From Niallia sp. XMNu-256 (lineage in GTDB: Bacteria > Bacillota > Bacilli > Bacillales > Cytobacillaceae), in assembly GCF_036670015.1 (NCBI RefSeq), contig NZ_CP137636.1, positions 3,388,501 through 3,452,500 on the forward strand: a stretch of DNA of 64,000 nucleotides. The letters run 5' to 3'. The translations under genes and the position numbers were made by a program. This document shows, in pieces, positions 8,014 through 17,240 of the stretch (position 1 is its first letter; the number at the start of each line of letters is the position of its first letter). A model generated the notes under the pieces. That model was not told the origin of the DNA. It saw nothing but the letters and a program-made list of their open reading frames with translations, and did no database searches.

Positions 8014-10989
8014 CTATGATACTGCATTTTCTTTTTCAATTTTGATGATATTTTCCGATTGAAAATGACTTAATAGATGTTCATGACAGGTGAAAAATAG
8101 GACTTGATAATCGTCTAGATTAGTTAATAATTGAATTACTCTATGCGTTCGAACACGGTCAAAGTTAACAAAACTATCATCGATGATAATCGGAAACTTA
8201 AATTTTTCATATACGGTAAGAGCTAAGGCCAGACGAATGGATATATAGATTTGTTCAGTCGTTGCCTGACTTAACTCATTTGCTTCAAAGAGAAGGTGGT
8301 CTTTGCTCTCAATGATAAAGCCGCTGCTATCTTGTTTTGGAAGAATTCGAATATAATTTCCACCTGTGAGAAACTGCAAAAACTCTTCCGCTTTAACAAG
8401 CATTTTCGGGAACCAAAGCTCTTTAAAGTTATTAATTGTTCTTTGGAGAATTTCCTTAGCGGCTGCAAACTTAGCCCATTCCAATGCTTCTGATTGGAAT
8501 TCAGATTTTTGCTGTTTATAACGATGGAGAAGGTCTGCATACGTTCCCCCTTCTTCAATCAGAGAAATTTGATGTCTAACAGAAGCCAACTCCTCATTAA
8601 AATGAGTGATTCTCTGCTCGAGAGCTTGCTTTTCAACTTGAATTTCTTCAATTCTCTCATCGATGGTTTGTTCTTCAAACGAATCAATGTCAGTTATATC
8701 AATGGTTGATAATTTAAGTTGAATATTTACCTGATTCCATTGCTGTAACAAGTTGTCCTTTATCCCTGCAATCCTTGCCTTCTCTCTAAAGTCTTTTTCA
8801 TCTTGAACCCCTGCTTTCTGATAAAGCAAATCGATTTCTGCTTGCAGTCCCTTCCATTCAATCCGATCGTTATTCCATTCTCCCTCCAATTCACGATATT
8901 GTTCTTGTTTCTCTTTATATTGAATGTGTTTTTCTAATTCTTCTCGTAGACTTCTTTTTAACATAAATACGGCCTCATGATACGAAGGGGCCTTTTGGGA
9001 AAGCAAAAAAGATAGTTCTTCAATTGCAGCAACCATTTCTTTCATACTATTTTCAGTGGTTACGATCTCTTTAACAATCAGGTCCTTTTCTAAGGTTACT
9101 TTTTTCAGTTCATCAATCATTTGAAAAGCATCCAATAGATGATGGAGCGCGATATTGTCAGGCAGCTTCAGCTCTTTTCCAACCCTTAGTAACTCTTGCC
9201 GAAGCCCCGCTTCATTGTGCTCCCATTGTTCAAATAAATCGACAACATGGTTGTACTGGTCCTGCTGTCTTTCAATCATTAAAGATAACTGATTTACTTG
9301 ATCCCTAATCCCTTGGTCTCTCTCAAACCTCTGACGGATCCCTTCTATTTGATTTGATGGCATATTTAATTCTTGCTCCAATATAGCCTTTTTTTCCTGC
9401 AATGTAGTCGATTCCTTTTGCATAGACTCGATATCTTTTGAAAAAGATGCTTTAAAGAATGACCAAAAAATAAAGAGAAGTCCTAAGCCGCCTAAAAATA
9501 GAAATGTAAAGGCTTCTGATAGAAGACCCCAAGCACTTAAAGCACTGAAAAGAATTGCTAGTATAAGATGCTGAACTTTATGTTGAGCCTTTCTATTTTT
9601 TTCCTTTTGTATTGAAGAGTGCAACCCTGTTAGTCTTTCTTCAAGGTACTCGATTTGAAACAAAATGGTCTCTTTAGCCTTCCAACGGGATAACGCCTCT
9701 TCCATTTTATTTTTTTCTTCATCAGAGACTAACTCTTCTTTAAGTTGGATTTCTTTTGATTCTAATTCTTCTAGCCTGTTTTTTTCCTCTTGAAATCGCT
9801 CATCCAATTCCAACTTTTTTGCTGTTAAACTTTTTTGTTTGGCAGCTAAATTCGCTACCTTTTCTTTTATAAAAATACTTGTGTTACTATTAATAATATC
9901 TTGTTGGGAAAGTGGCAAATGAACTTTATTGTGTAATAACTGTAACTCTTCATCTAACTTTTTTATTTTGATTTGTAGTCCATTGATTTCTTGTTTTGTC
10001 CGATCAATTAGAGGCAGACTTTCAACAGCTGCATTAATTTCATGTTCTTTTTCAATCAAGGTAAAGTTTGGTGTTAATTGGTCCAACTCAACCTTTAAGC
10101 GTTGTAAACGCTGTTCAGTTGTATGTAGTTTTCGTTGAACTCTGTTCTGCAAACCTGTTAATTGGTCCAGCTTTTCTAACCCTTGTTCAGGAAACGTAAT
10201 GCGATCGTATTGAGCTAGTTCGTTTTCAAGGACCTCCCTTCTTTTATAAAGCGGTAAAGTTTTTTTCCACTCTTCCCATTTTGCTTGATTACGGCTTAAT
10301 CCAGTTGCACTTGCTTTTAATTGCTGGATTTCAGCTTGTAACTCTTCTCTTTTCTTTAGTAAAGATACGTATTGTTCGTTATTTCTCTCTGCTTTTCGCA
10401 GCTCGCCCCTTAATTGCTGTAATTCCTTTATTTTTATATTTAATAGCGGATTTCTGCCATTATACTTAAAACGGCTTTCAAGCTCTTTAGATAACTTATT
10501 TTCAGCTTTTAAAAGTTGATCGGTCCCAACAGTGCCGATTGAAAATAAAAATTTCCCTAAATCCTGTTCTTTGACTAAATGAATATTCTGCAACCCGTGA
10601 AGATTAAACGAAAAAATGGAGGTATATAATTGTTTATCAATGGAAGAAAGCAATTCTCCAAGAAGGTCTTCTCCCCCGATTCTTCCACTTTCTAATTTGA
10701 CGATCACATCTCCAGTTGCCTTCCCTTTTACACGTTCAATAACTACTCTGCCATGATCAGGGAAATATACAATTAATTGCCCTCCATATTTGGCCCCTTT
10801 TTTCGGCTCATAGCGCAGCTCAGATTGCTGCTTCGTCGGAAACCCAAATAAGATACTGTGAACAAACGACATGATGGTTGATTTTCCCGCTTCATTGCTA
10901 CCAAAGAAAATTTGCTTATTTCCTAAATTTGTATATCTAGTGTTTTCAAACTTTCCATAACCATAAATATGAATTTCTTCAATCTTCAT
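8014..10989 (-). CDS. yhaN: YhaN, SbcC/Rad50-like AAA ATPase with coiled coils
   Basis: 991 residues, close to the B. subtilis YhaN length. The Walker A loop is at residues 30-37 (GSNEAGKS) and the Walker B region near residue 934 (PIIIDDSFVNFD). Between them are long coiled-coil segments (about 170-440 and 520-860), interrupted near residues 470-510 by a hydrophobic stretch that looks like two membrane-embedded segments. The N- and C-terminal parts would pair into an ABC-type ATPase head. The phosphoesterase partner gene yhaO ends 4 bases upstream, giving an Mre11-Rad50/SbcCD-like pair, probably in DNA end processing. No terminator was found downstream; a family A repeat follows. Confidence 0.92.
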   Translation of the reverse strand: MKIEEIHIYGYGKFENTRYTNLGNKQIFFGSNEAGKSTIMSFVHSILFGFPTKQQSELRYEPKKGAKYGGQLIVYFPDHGRVVIERVKGKATGDVIVKLESGRIGGEDLLGELLSSIDKQLYTSIFSFNLHGLQNIHLVKEQDLGKFLFSIGTVGTDQLLKAENKLSKELESRFKYNGRNPLLNIKIKELQQLRGELRKAERNNEQYVSLLKKREELQAEIQQLKASATGLSRNQAKWEEWKKTLPLYKRREVLENELAQYDRITFPEQGLEKLDQLTGLQNRVQRKLHTTEQRLQRLKVELDQLTPNFTLIEKEHEINAAVESLPLIDRTKQEINGLQIKIKKLDEELQLLHNKVHLPLSQQDIINSNTSIFIKEKVANLAAKQKSLTAKKLELDERFQEEKNRLEELESKEIQLKEELVSDEEKNKMEEALSRWKAKETILFQIEYLEERLTGLHSSIQKEKNRKAQHKVQHLILAILFSALSAWGLLSEAFTFLFLGGLGLLFIFWSFFKASFSKDIESMQKESTTLQEKKAILEQELNMPSNQIEGIRQRFERDQGIRDQVNQLSLMIERQQDQYNHVVDLFEQWEHNEAGLRQELLRVGKELKLPDNIALHHLLDAFQMIDELKKVTLEKDLIVKEIVTTENSMKEMVAAIEELSFLLSQKAPSYHEAVFMLKRSLREELEKHIQYKEKQEQYRELEGEWNNDRIEWKGLQAEIDLLYQKAGVQDEKDFREKARIAGIKDNLLQQWNQVNIQLKLSTIDITDIDSFEEQTIDERIEEIQVEKQALEQRITHFNEELASVRHQISLIEEGGTYADLLHRYKQQKSEFQSEALEWAKFAAAKEILQRTINNFKELWFPKMLVKAEEFLQFLTGGNYIRILPKQDSSGFIIESKDHLLFEANELSQATTEQIYISIRLALALTVYEKFKFPIIIDDSFVNFDRVRTHRVIQLLTNLDDYQVLFFTCHEHLLSHFQSENIIKIEKENAVS

Positions 10990-10993
10990 CGCT

Positions 10994-12217
10994 TTACCCT
11001 CCCTTCTTTAATAGGGAAACCAATAAGTCTAATGCCTCTTGTTCCATATCCTTCTTTTCTCTGCTGGATAGTGGATCTAAAAACTTTGCGGCAATCGGAT
11101 GATCATACAATGGTTTAATACTGTCTCCAATTGTTTCGGTGTCATCTACGGTTTGAAACATTTCTTTAAAAAATTGAGATTCTGCTTCCAGCTCGCTTCT
11201 TTCCCATTCCATCGAGTGGCCCGTATGGATAGCAATCGGCCAAACAAATGAATCTTCGTCCTTTTCATCATCTTGTAAGGCTTGGAGAAGTTCACCATTT
11301 TTGACAGGCAGCCATTCTTTTTCATCCAACCGAATGTTTGATAGTGATATGGTTAATAATACTCCATCGTCTAGGAGACGTTTTTCCTCCATTGTTTTTC
11401 GCAGCAGAATATAAAGTTCTTGAAAGCTTTTTAAAGGAGTGCAATCCACTTCAACCGAATCCCAAATAATATCAGCCGTTCTAATAAACTCTATATTTGT
11501 TTCTTCTTCTGTCATTTTGACAAGAAAGCAGCCTTTTTCACCAACTTCTTTACTATTTCGACCTTGAATATTTCCCGGGTAAGAAATTATTGGCGAATGG
11601 TGAATGATTTGTCGCTTATGTATATGTCCTAACGCCCAATAATCAAAGTTTTTTTCGATTAATTCCTTTGTAGTAAAAGAAGCGTAACGGCTGTGATCGC
11701 TATTTCCCTCATAATGACCGTGAAGAATTCCAATATGAAAGTCGGCTCCTTCTTTTTTTGTATACTGTGTTAAATAGTTATTTTCTAAGTGCCGTGTTGG
11801 ATAACTGAATCCATATAAATGTGCGACTGTATGGTTTTTTGTTGTATGGGGTTTTACTACGACCCGATCTGGAAAAATATAGACATTTTGAGGCATATCT
11901 AAATGCACCCATTCACCATTTAGATGATCATGATTCCCATGGATAACATAAACAGCGATCCCCTTTCCCTTCAATCTTTCCATTTCTTTTCGCAGCCTTG
12001 TTTGCGCTCGGACACTTCGATCTTGCTCATCAAATAAATCCCCGGCTAAAATGACAAAATCAACTTCGTTTTCAATTGCAGCATCGACTAACCGGGTTAG
12101 CGCTGTAAAGGTGCTTTCTTTCAACCGTTCAAAAATCGCTTTTGGTAAATAAGATAGACCTACCATCGGGCTATCTAAATGTAAATCTGCACCATGGATA
12201 AAGGATATTTGCTTCAT
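10994..12217 (-). CDS. yhaO: YhaO, Mre11/SbcD-like metallophosphoesterase
   Basis: 407 residues from the ATG at 12217, which follows a GGGAGAG ribosome site; upstream in-frame codons lack one. The metallophosphoesterase motifs are visible in order: D11-x-H13 (HGADLHLD), LAGDLFDE, GNHDH, ILHGHYEG and GHIHKR, which supply the two-metal site. The C-terminal ~130 residues are family-specific and acidic. The gene ends 4 bases before yhaN, so the two are cotranscribed and their products probably form a nuclease-ATPase complex. Confidence 0.92.
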   Translation of the reverse strand: MKQISFIHGADLHLDSPMVGLSYLPKAIFERLKESTFTALTRLVDAAIENEVDFVILAGDLFDEQDRSVRAQTRLRKEMERLKGKGIAVYVIHGNHDHLNGEWVHLDMPQNVYIFPDRVVVKPHTTKNHTVAHLYGFSYPTRHLENNYLTQYTKKEGADFHIGILHGHYEGNSDHSRYASFTTKELIEKNFDYWALGHIHKRQIIHHSPIISYPGNIQGRNSKEVGEKGCFLVKMTEEETNIEFIRTADIIWDSVEVDCTPLKSFQELYILLRKTMEEKRLLDDGVLLTISLSNIRLDEKEWLPVKNGELLQALQDDEKDEDSFVWPIAIHTGHSMEWERSELEAESQFFKEMFQTVDDTETIGDSIKPLYDHPIAAKFLDPLSSREKKDMEQEALDLLVSLLKKGG

Positions 12218-12400
12218 AAAATCTCTCCCAGCTATACTCCATATGAACAGAGTAAGATGATAGTTATATATTACCATCACTAAAAAGCGAATGCACGTTC
12301 TATCGAGTAAAGTGAGTAATATCTATAATGAATGAGGTTAAAGTCAGGATATTTGATTCTTTATTGAGGGCATCCACCTAATGTGAAACATTCTTGCTCT

Positions 12401-12444
12401 TTCGCTTCCTTTCCATTTATCTTCACTTTCACAAAGGAAGCGAA
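12401..12444. repeat. 12-bp inverted repeat upstream of yhaO
   Basis: TTCGCTTCCTTT at 12401-12412 is perfectly inverted at 12433-12444 (AAAGGAAGCGAA) with a 20-base spacer. It lies in the 294-base gap between yhaO and yhaP, upstream of yhaO. It lacks a T-tract, so it may be an operator or processing hairpin rather than a terminator. Nothing else was recognised in the gap apart from the yhaP terminator. Confidence 0.5.
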
Positions 12445-12469
12445 CCACGTTTTTCAACAATAGAGTGAT

Positions 12470-12502
12470 TTAAAAAGTCCTTGAGAACACATCTCAAGGA
12501 CC
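12470..12502 (-). terminator. Rho-independent terminator downstream of yhaP
   Basis: A perfect 10-bp stem (GTCCTTGAGA at 12477-12486, TCTCAAGGAC at 12492-12501) with a 5-base loop, followed on the minus strand by TTTTTA. It closes the yhaQ-yhaP unit. Confidence 0.88.
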
Positions 12503-12511
12503 ATTCAAAGA

Positions 12512-13762
12512 CTAGTCTTCTTTTGTTAGCTGCAAGGCTTTTTTAATATCTTTGAAGGAGTTTGATTTTCCATACATCAATACCCCGCCTTTGTACACGC
12601 GAGCACCAAAAATGGCAAGAATCACAATTGATACTACTAAAATAACAATCCCTAGAATCGGCTCCCATACTGGAAGATTAAGCATTCCTACACGCATAAA
12701 CATCAGCATCGGTGTGAAAAATGGAATATATGAACTAATGGTCATAAATGTTGTATCTGGTTGACCAAGTCCAAACATCGCAATCATGAACCCTGCAATC
12801 ACTAGGAACGTCATCGGGGTAATCATTTGATTAACATCTTCGATGCGACTGACAAGCGAGCCCAGAAATGCTGCTAGTGTCGCATATAGGAAATACCCTA
12901 AGATAAAGAAAATAATTGCATAAATGACAGTGGACAGAGGGACATTTTGAAAACCAAGGAATTCAAAAAATCCACCTTGCATTTCCTCTAGATTCCGTTT
13001 GACAAAAAAGTACCCGACCCCTAGTAAAAAAGCTAGTTGTGTTAAACTCAATAGCGCAATTCCCAAGATTTTCCCAAACATTTGCTTAACTGGAGAAACA
13101 CTGGAAATCAAAATCTCCATGACACGGGAGGATTTTTCAGTTGCCACTTCCATTGCAATCATATTTGCATACATGATTACAGCAAAATAAATGACAAATA
13201 GCAGGACATACACAAGACCTCTAGCTTCACTTAATTCCTCTAGTGTCTTGGCATTTTCCTTTAAGGCAACTTGTTCAAATGGGACAGGTTCCGATAGTTT
13301 TGCTAGTTGGTCTGGTGATAATTGAAGTTGAGTCGCAGCAATTTGACTTTTTATCCCTTGTAGGGCGAATTGTAAATCTGTCTGAATCACATAATCAGCG
13401 ACACTTAATGATTTATAGGTAGCAATCGGTAAACCTTCATCATCAACATTGATAATAAGCAATCCCTTATAATCTTCATTTTCAACAGCGGCCTCTGCAT
13501 CTGCTTGTGACCCTGAATATAACTCAACTTGAAGCTCCTGATTAATTGTTTTTAACCCTGCTTCTAACGATGGATATAAGTCGCCAGATTCATCAATAAC
13601 AGCCACTTTATTTCCTTCATCACTATTAAAAAATTGGATGATATTCGTTAAGTTTGTTAATCCAATCATTAATACAGCCATAATGACCGTTGTTAAAATG
13701 AAAGATTTAGTTTTCAATTTACTAGTGAAAGTATGTATTAAAATAATCCAAAAATTATTCAT
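12512..13762 (-). CDS. yhaP: YhaP, ABC-2 type permease (NatB-like)
   Basis: About 416 residues from the ATG at 13762, which has a TAGGTG ribosome site 6 bases upstream; a GTG 9 bases earlier is the alternative. It has one N-terminal membrane helix (residues about 15-40), a large extracytoplasmic domain (about 45-175) and five to six C-terminal membrane helices. This is the architecture of ABC-2 exporters such as NatB. The gene overlaps the ATPase gene yhaQ by 8 bases, so they form one transporter. In B. subtilis the pair resembles the Na+ exporter NatAB, but the substrate here is unknown. Confidence 0.9.
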   Translation of the reverse strand: MNNFWIILIHTFTSKLKTKSFILTTVIMAVLMIGLTNLTNIIQFFNSDEGNKVAVIDESGDLYPSLEAGLKTINQELQVELYSGSQADAEAAVENEDYKGLLIINVDDEGLPIATYKSLSVADYVIQTDLQFALQGIKSQIAATQLQLSPDQLAKLSEPVPFEQVALKENAKTLEELSEARGLVYVLLFVIYFAVIMYANMIAMEVATEKSSRVMEILISSVSPVKQMFGKILGIALLSLTQLAFLLGVGYFFVKRNLEEMQGGFFEFLGFQNVPLSTVIYAIIFFILGYFLYATLAAFLGSLVSRIEDVNQMITPMTFLVIAGFMIAMFGLGQPDTTFMTISSYIPFFTPMLMFMRVGMLNLPVWEPILGIVILVVSIVILAIFGARVYKGGVLMYGKSNSFKDIKKALQLTKED

Positions 13763-14654
13763 AAGAGGCACCTACCTTTTCAATAAAGATGTCATTTAAT
13801 GAGGGCTCTTCCAATTCAAATTTGGAAATAAACCCCTTATGAACAATACTCTTTAAAATATCTGAGGCAATGGATTCCTTTTCAATTTGAAGGCGTACCC
13901 CTTCAGTTGTTTTCTTGCCACGAATGACACCTGGGAATTGAATTAAGTATTCCAAATCGAAATCACCATGAATGACTAAATTCTTTTTTCCGAAAGCTCG
14001 CTTGATTTCTCTTAGCGCTCCATGAACAACAGGCTTTCCTTTATGCATAATGCAAAGATGCTCACACATTTCCTCTACATGCTCCATCCGATGACTTGAA
14101 AAAACAATCGTTGTACCACTTTCTTTTAAATCCAATACAGCTTTCTTTAATTGTTCTACATTGACAGGGTCTAAGCCACTGAATGGCTCGTCCAAAATTA
14201 ACAGTTTCGGTTTATGCAGAACAGCCGCAATAAACTGGATTTTTTGCTGATTTCCTTTTGAAAGTTCCTCTACTTTTTTATCCATGTATTCAGGTACTTT
14301 AAATCGAGTTAGCCAATATTCCAGCTCTTTAACCGCCTCGTTTTTATTCATCCCTCTTAATCGAGCTAAATAAACGAGTTGCTCGCGTACCTTTAGCTTT
14401 GGGTATAACCCTCTCTCTTCCGGCAGATATCCAATTATCCTGCTTGTTGAATAATCAATCCTATCCCCATCCCACGTAATGTTTCCACTGCTTGGATTCA
14501 ATAGTCCTAAAATCATTCGAAATGTGGTTGTTTTCCCTGCCCCATTGGCCCCTAAAAAGCCAAACATCTCTTTTTCAGGAATGGAAATGGATAAATCGTC
14601 AACTGCCGTAAACTTCCCAAAATTCTTTGTGACATTTTTGATATCTAAAACCAT
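13755..14654 (-). CDS. yhaQ: YhaQ, ABC transporter ATP-binding protein (NatA-like)
   Basis: 299 residues. Walker A is GANGAGKTTT (near residue 35), the signature is LSKGNQQKI, Walker B is LLILDEPFSGLD, and the switch histidine is in FSSHRMEHVEEM. The C-terminal ~80 residues form the usual accessory domain of exporter-type ATPases (DUF4162-like). The start ATG follows AGAAGGAGGAGAAGT. Its permease partner is the overlapping yhaP. Confidence 0.95.
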   Translation of the reverse strand: MVLDIKNVTKNFGKFTAVDDLSISIPEKEMFGFLGANGAGKTTTFRMILGLLNPSSGNITWDGDRIDYSTSRIIGYLPEERGLYPKLKVREQLVYLARLRGMNKNEAVKELEYWLTRFKVPEYMDKKVEELSKGNQQKIQFIAAVLHKPKLLILDEPFSGLDPVNVEQLKKAVLDLKESGTTIVFSSHRMEHVEEMCEHLCIMHKGKPVVHGALREIKRAFGKKNLVIHGDFDLEYLIQFPGVIRGKKTTEGVRLQIEKESIASDILKSIVHKGFISKFELEEPSLNDIFIEKVGASYE

Positions 14655-14685
14655 ACTTCTCCTCCTTCTTTTAGTCCATATTACG

Positions 14686-15528
14686 TTATTTAAACGTATA
14701 AAGATTCAAATAAAATCGTTTTTTACAAAAAGTTAATAAAAACTCCAAAAAGGGCTCTTGGCAGAGTCCCTTATAATATGATTCTTTATCTCCCTGTATA
14801 ACTAGGCTTTCGATTCTCCTTTCGTGCCTGACAACATTCTTGATAGTCTCCTCGGTTTGCATCATCCGATAGAGAGCATACTTTTCCAGTTCAAGCATTT
14901 TTAATAAGTGTGGGCGATTTTTTTCTCCGAGGATTTTTTTCGTTTTAATCATCGCTAATATTGGTTTAAGAGTCCATTGCTCCACTTTCTGATCGATTGC
15001 TTGTTGCAAATTCCCTGAGGCAATTTCGTTTATTAAGTATAATTGTTTAGCATCGATTGCGGACAGTGTTCTTGTTTCCCATATTAAGTGTCTAGCCCTA
15101 TCCTCACCTAATCTTCTTTCAAGAAAGAAATGAGCGCCACCGACAGGAATGATTCCCTGTTCCAACGTATTTAAAACGATTTGACTTGATTCACTAACAA
15201 GAATGTGATCTGTTGCTAACGCCAAACTCAATCCTAGACCAGAAGCTTTGCCATTAATTCCAGCGATTGTAATTTTCGGCATATTATATAAGGTAATAAT
15301 CAATTCATTAATTAATTCCATTGTATAATAGAAATCGTTTTCATCATTTATCTCATTAAATATACTGTTTTGAAATTCGGTAAAAAAAGCATCTTCTTTA
15401 CCAGTCACAATGACGATTTGAATGTCATCCGATAGACTGATTTCCTTAAACTTTTGAATCAATTCCTTAAGTATAACCTTTTTGATTCCATGTAAAATGT
15501 TTGGTTTATCCCACACTATTTTTGCCAC
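14686..15528 (-). CDS. yhaR: YhaR, enoyl-CoA hydratase/isomerase family protein with probable 5' frameshift
   Basis: The open frame begins at a GTG (15528) without a proper ribosome site and encodes 280 residues of a crotonase fold (oxyanion-hole segment ITIAGINGKASGLGLSLALATD, then LEQGIIPVGGAHFFL). In frame upstream the sequence still reads like the family N-terminus (RYVAVEVNGR before VAKIVWDKPN) but hits a TGA. In another frame an ATG at 15575, with an excellent GGAGGAGGAATCAGGGG ribosome site, starts MVSELK. Adding one A to the AAA run at 15558-15560 joins the two frames smoothly. So the real gene is probably 14686-15575 with a one-base deletion, by mutation or sequencing error. The first oxyanion-hole region (DAFFTEFQN) is not canonical, so hydratase activity is uncertain. 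Confidence 0.8.
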   Translation of the reverse strand: MAKIVWDKPNILHGIKKVILKELIQKFKEISLSDDIQIVIVTGKEDAFFTEFQNSIFNEINDENDFYYTMELINELIITLYNMPKITIAGINGKASGLGLSLALATDHILVSESSQIVLNTLEQGIIPVGGAHFFLERRLGEDRARHLIWETRTLSAIDAKQLYLINEIASGNLQQAIDQKVEQWTLKPILAMIKTKKILGEKNRPHLLKMLELEKYALYRMMQTEETIKNVVRHERRIESLVIQGDKESYYKGLCQEPFLEFLLTFCKKRFYLNLYTFK

Positions 15529-15673
15529 TCGCCCGTTAACCTCAACTGCAACGTATCTTTCAGTTCACTGACCATCCCCTGATTCCTCCTCCAAGTCATC
15601 TTAACCGGTTCTATCATACCATGGCAAAACCTCATTTTCAGTGTTTTCAAAAAAGTTTCACAACCGATCACAA

Positions 15674-15708
15674 TAAAAAAACCCCTAAACCAACAAACCA
15701 TCAGGGGT
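15674..15708 (-). terminator. Probable terminator downstream of yhaX
   Basis: On the minus strand CCCCTGA...TTAGGGG forms a short G/C stem and is followed by TTTTTTTATTG. It lies about 80 bases after the yhaX stop and upstream of yhaR. Confidence 0.6.
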
Positions 15709-15789
15709 CAAGGAATAAAGAGGATGTTCAATAACTATGCTATTTTATCAGGCATAACGAGCTGAAAGAACCCCCAACTGATAGAGGTT

Positions 15790-16656
15790 TTACTTTATGA
15801 TGTTCAATTTACGTAAAAATTCAATTTGCGGCTGTTTACGAAAATGTTCTTTTACTACATAGGCTACACCATGCTGATTTTGGGAACGTGTGATCCAATC
15901 TGCAGCCCGTTTGACCTCAAACGGAGCATTTCCCATTGCCACCCCAAGTCCCGATGCTTGAATCATTTCCATATCGTCCATATCATCCCCAATGGTGACA
16001 ATTTCATTTCGTTTTATTCCTAGTCTTTCCGCTAAATAAAGCAGACCAGTTAATTTGGAAACTCCGGTTGGAACAAGGTCCATCCTTAAATCATTTATAG
16101 GCACACATTCTACTTCATGATACATTTTACTAATGGCTTCTTGAATATCCTTTAGATCTTCCTTAAATTCAAAATACACCTCAATATTTATAGGATTCGC
16201 TGATTCATCGGCAATCGCGTCTCCAATCGAATCGACAAACTGTTGGGAATAGACGATGGGATCCCCTGTTGTAAAAACGGTTTTAGACAATAAGTTATGA
16301 TTTAATTTATACTTATTGGCTAGTGAAAAATGTTCATGAACAAGTCGAATTTGACAAGGAAAACCTTCCAGCAATCGAACGATATCATAAGTGACCGTAT
16401 CCTTAATTCTTGAAGAATGTACCGGTCTTGAAATTTCTTTAGCTATATAAGCGCCTCTGTGGGTAATTAAATTATTATTAATTTTTAAAGCTTTAGCGAT
16501 TTTTTTGGCTGATGGGAATGTTCTAGAAGTTACTAAAGTAACATAAATCCCTTTCTGCTGTACATATTCAATCGCTTCACGTGTTGATTTATGAAGTTTT
16601 CCATTTGATTGGAGTAAAGTACCGTCAATATTGATTGCAAGCATTCGATAGATCAT
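15790..16656 (-). CDS. yhaX: YhaX, HAD-superfamily (Cof-type) protein
   Basis: 288 residues, with the order of a Cof-type HAD phosphatase: motif I at residues 9-13, motif II VTSR near residue 44, a cap domain (about 85-190), motif III K in SKLTGL, and motif IV GDDMDDMEM near residue 233. Motif I reads N9-I-D11-G-T rather than D-x-D-G-T, so the usual nucleophilic aspartate is an asparagine. The protein may therefore be inactive as a phosphatase or act differently. From memory B. subtilis YhaX, a sporulation/stress protein, may share this feature; an alignment would settle it. Confidence 0.88.
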   Translation of the reverse strand: MIYRMLAINIDGTLLQSNGKLHKSTREAIEYVQQKGIYVTLVTSRTFPSAKKIAKALKINNNLITHRGAYIAKEISRPVHSSRIKDTVTYDIVRLLEGFPCQIRLVHEHFSLANKYKLNHNLLSKTVFTTGDPIVYSQQFVDSIGDAIADESANPINIEVYFEFKEDLKDIQEAISKMYHEVECVPINDLRMDLVPTGVSKLTGLLYLAERLGIKRNEIVTIGDDMDDMEMIQASGLGVAMGNAPFEVKRAADWITRSQNQHGVAYVVKEHFRKQPQIEFLRKLNIIK

Positions 16657-16773
16657 ACTCTTTTGCCCCCTAATCTTGGTGTAAAAATGATTCCATATTA
16701 AAGACTATGGAAAAAAGGAGCTGATTAGAACATTAGCTTTTTTAACACGTATATCCGAGGTTATTAAATTTCA

Positions 16774-16803
16774 CAAAAAAGAAAAAGACCTCAATCTGAG
16801 ATC
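16774..16803 (-). terminator. Rho-independent terminator downstream of yheA
   Basis: On the minus strand GATCTCA and TGAGGTC (one G-T wobble) form a 7-bp stem with a 3-base loop, followed by TTTTTCTTTTTT. It is 11 bases after the yheA stop. Confidence 0.75.
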
Positions 16804-16813
16804 TTCTCTATCT

Positions 16814-17158
16814 TTAGTTCATTGAACTATATAGGTCTTCTAGTGGTTTTAAAACAACTTGGTTGATTTGAACGATTACATTGTTTAATGTTTCTTCTGC
16901 CTGCATTAATCGGTTAATTAACTCGTTCTTTTGAACATCTGCGACAATGATTTGAGCATTGGCAATTTCTTCTGGACTGATATCTTGACCAGACATTTGT
17001 TTCTCTTGCATTTGAATTTGCATATTGCGGAATTTCTCAAATAAACTTTTAGCCGCTGAATCCGCTTGAACTTCAGTATATAGTTTCTTTAGTTCTTTAT
17101 ATTCATCACTATTTTGGATAGCATTTCCTAATTGAACAGCACTTTCGTTAATAGTCAT
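16814..17158 (-). CDS. yheA: YheA, YlbF/YmcA-family protein
   Basis: 114 residues, all helical and rich in Gln, Glu and Lys (FRNMQIQMQEKQMSG, NAQIIVADVQKNELINRLMQAEETLN). This pattern is typical of the YlbF/YmcA/YheA family. In B. subtilis YlbF, YmcA and YaaT bind RNase Y and affect competence, biofilm and sporulation; YheA is an uncharacterised paralogue. A terminator follows the gene directly, and it lies 82 bases after yheB as in B. subtilis. Confidence 0.88.
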   Translation of the reverse strand: MTINESAVQLGNAIQNSDEYKELKKLYTEVQADSAAKSLFEKFRNMQIQMQEKQMSGQDISPEEIANAQIIVADVQKNELINRLMQAEETLNNVIVQINQVVLKPLEDLYSSMN

Positions 17159-17240
17159 TATTTCACTCCTTTAAATTTTGACAGTCTGTTAACTATAACA
17201 AACTATATGCCCGAATGCCACCATTCTATGTGAATTTTTA

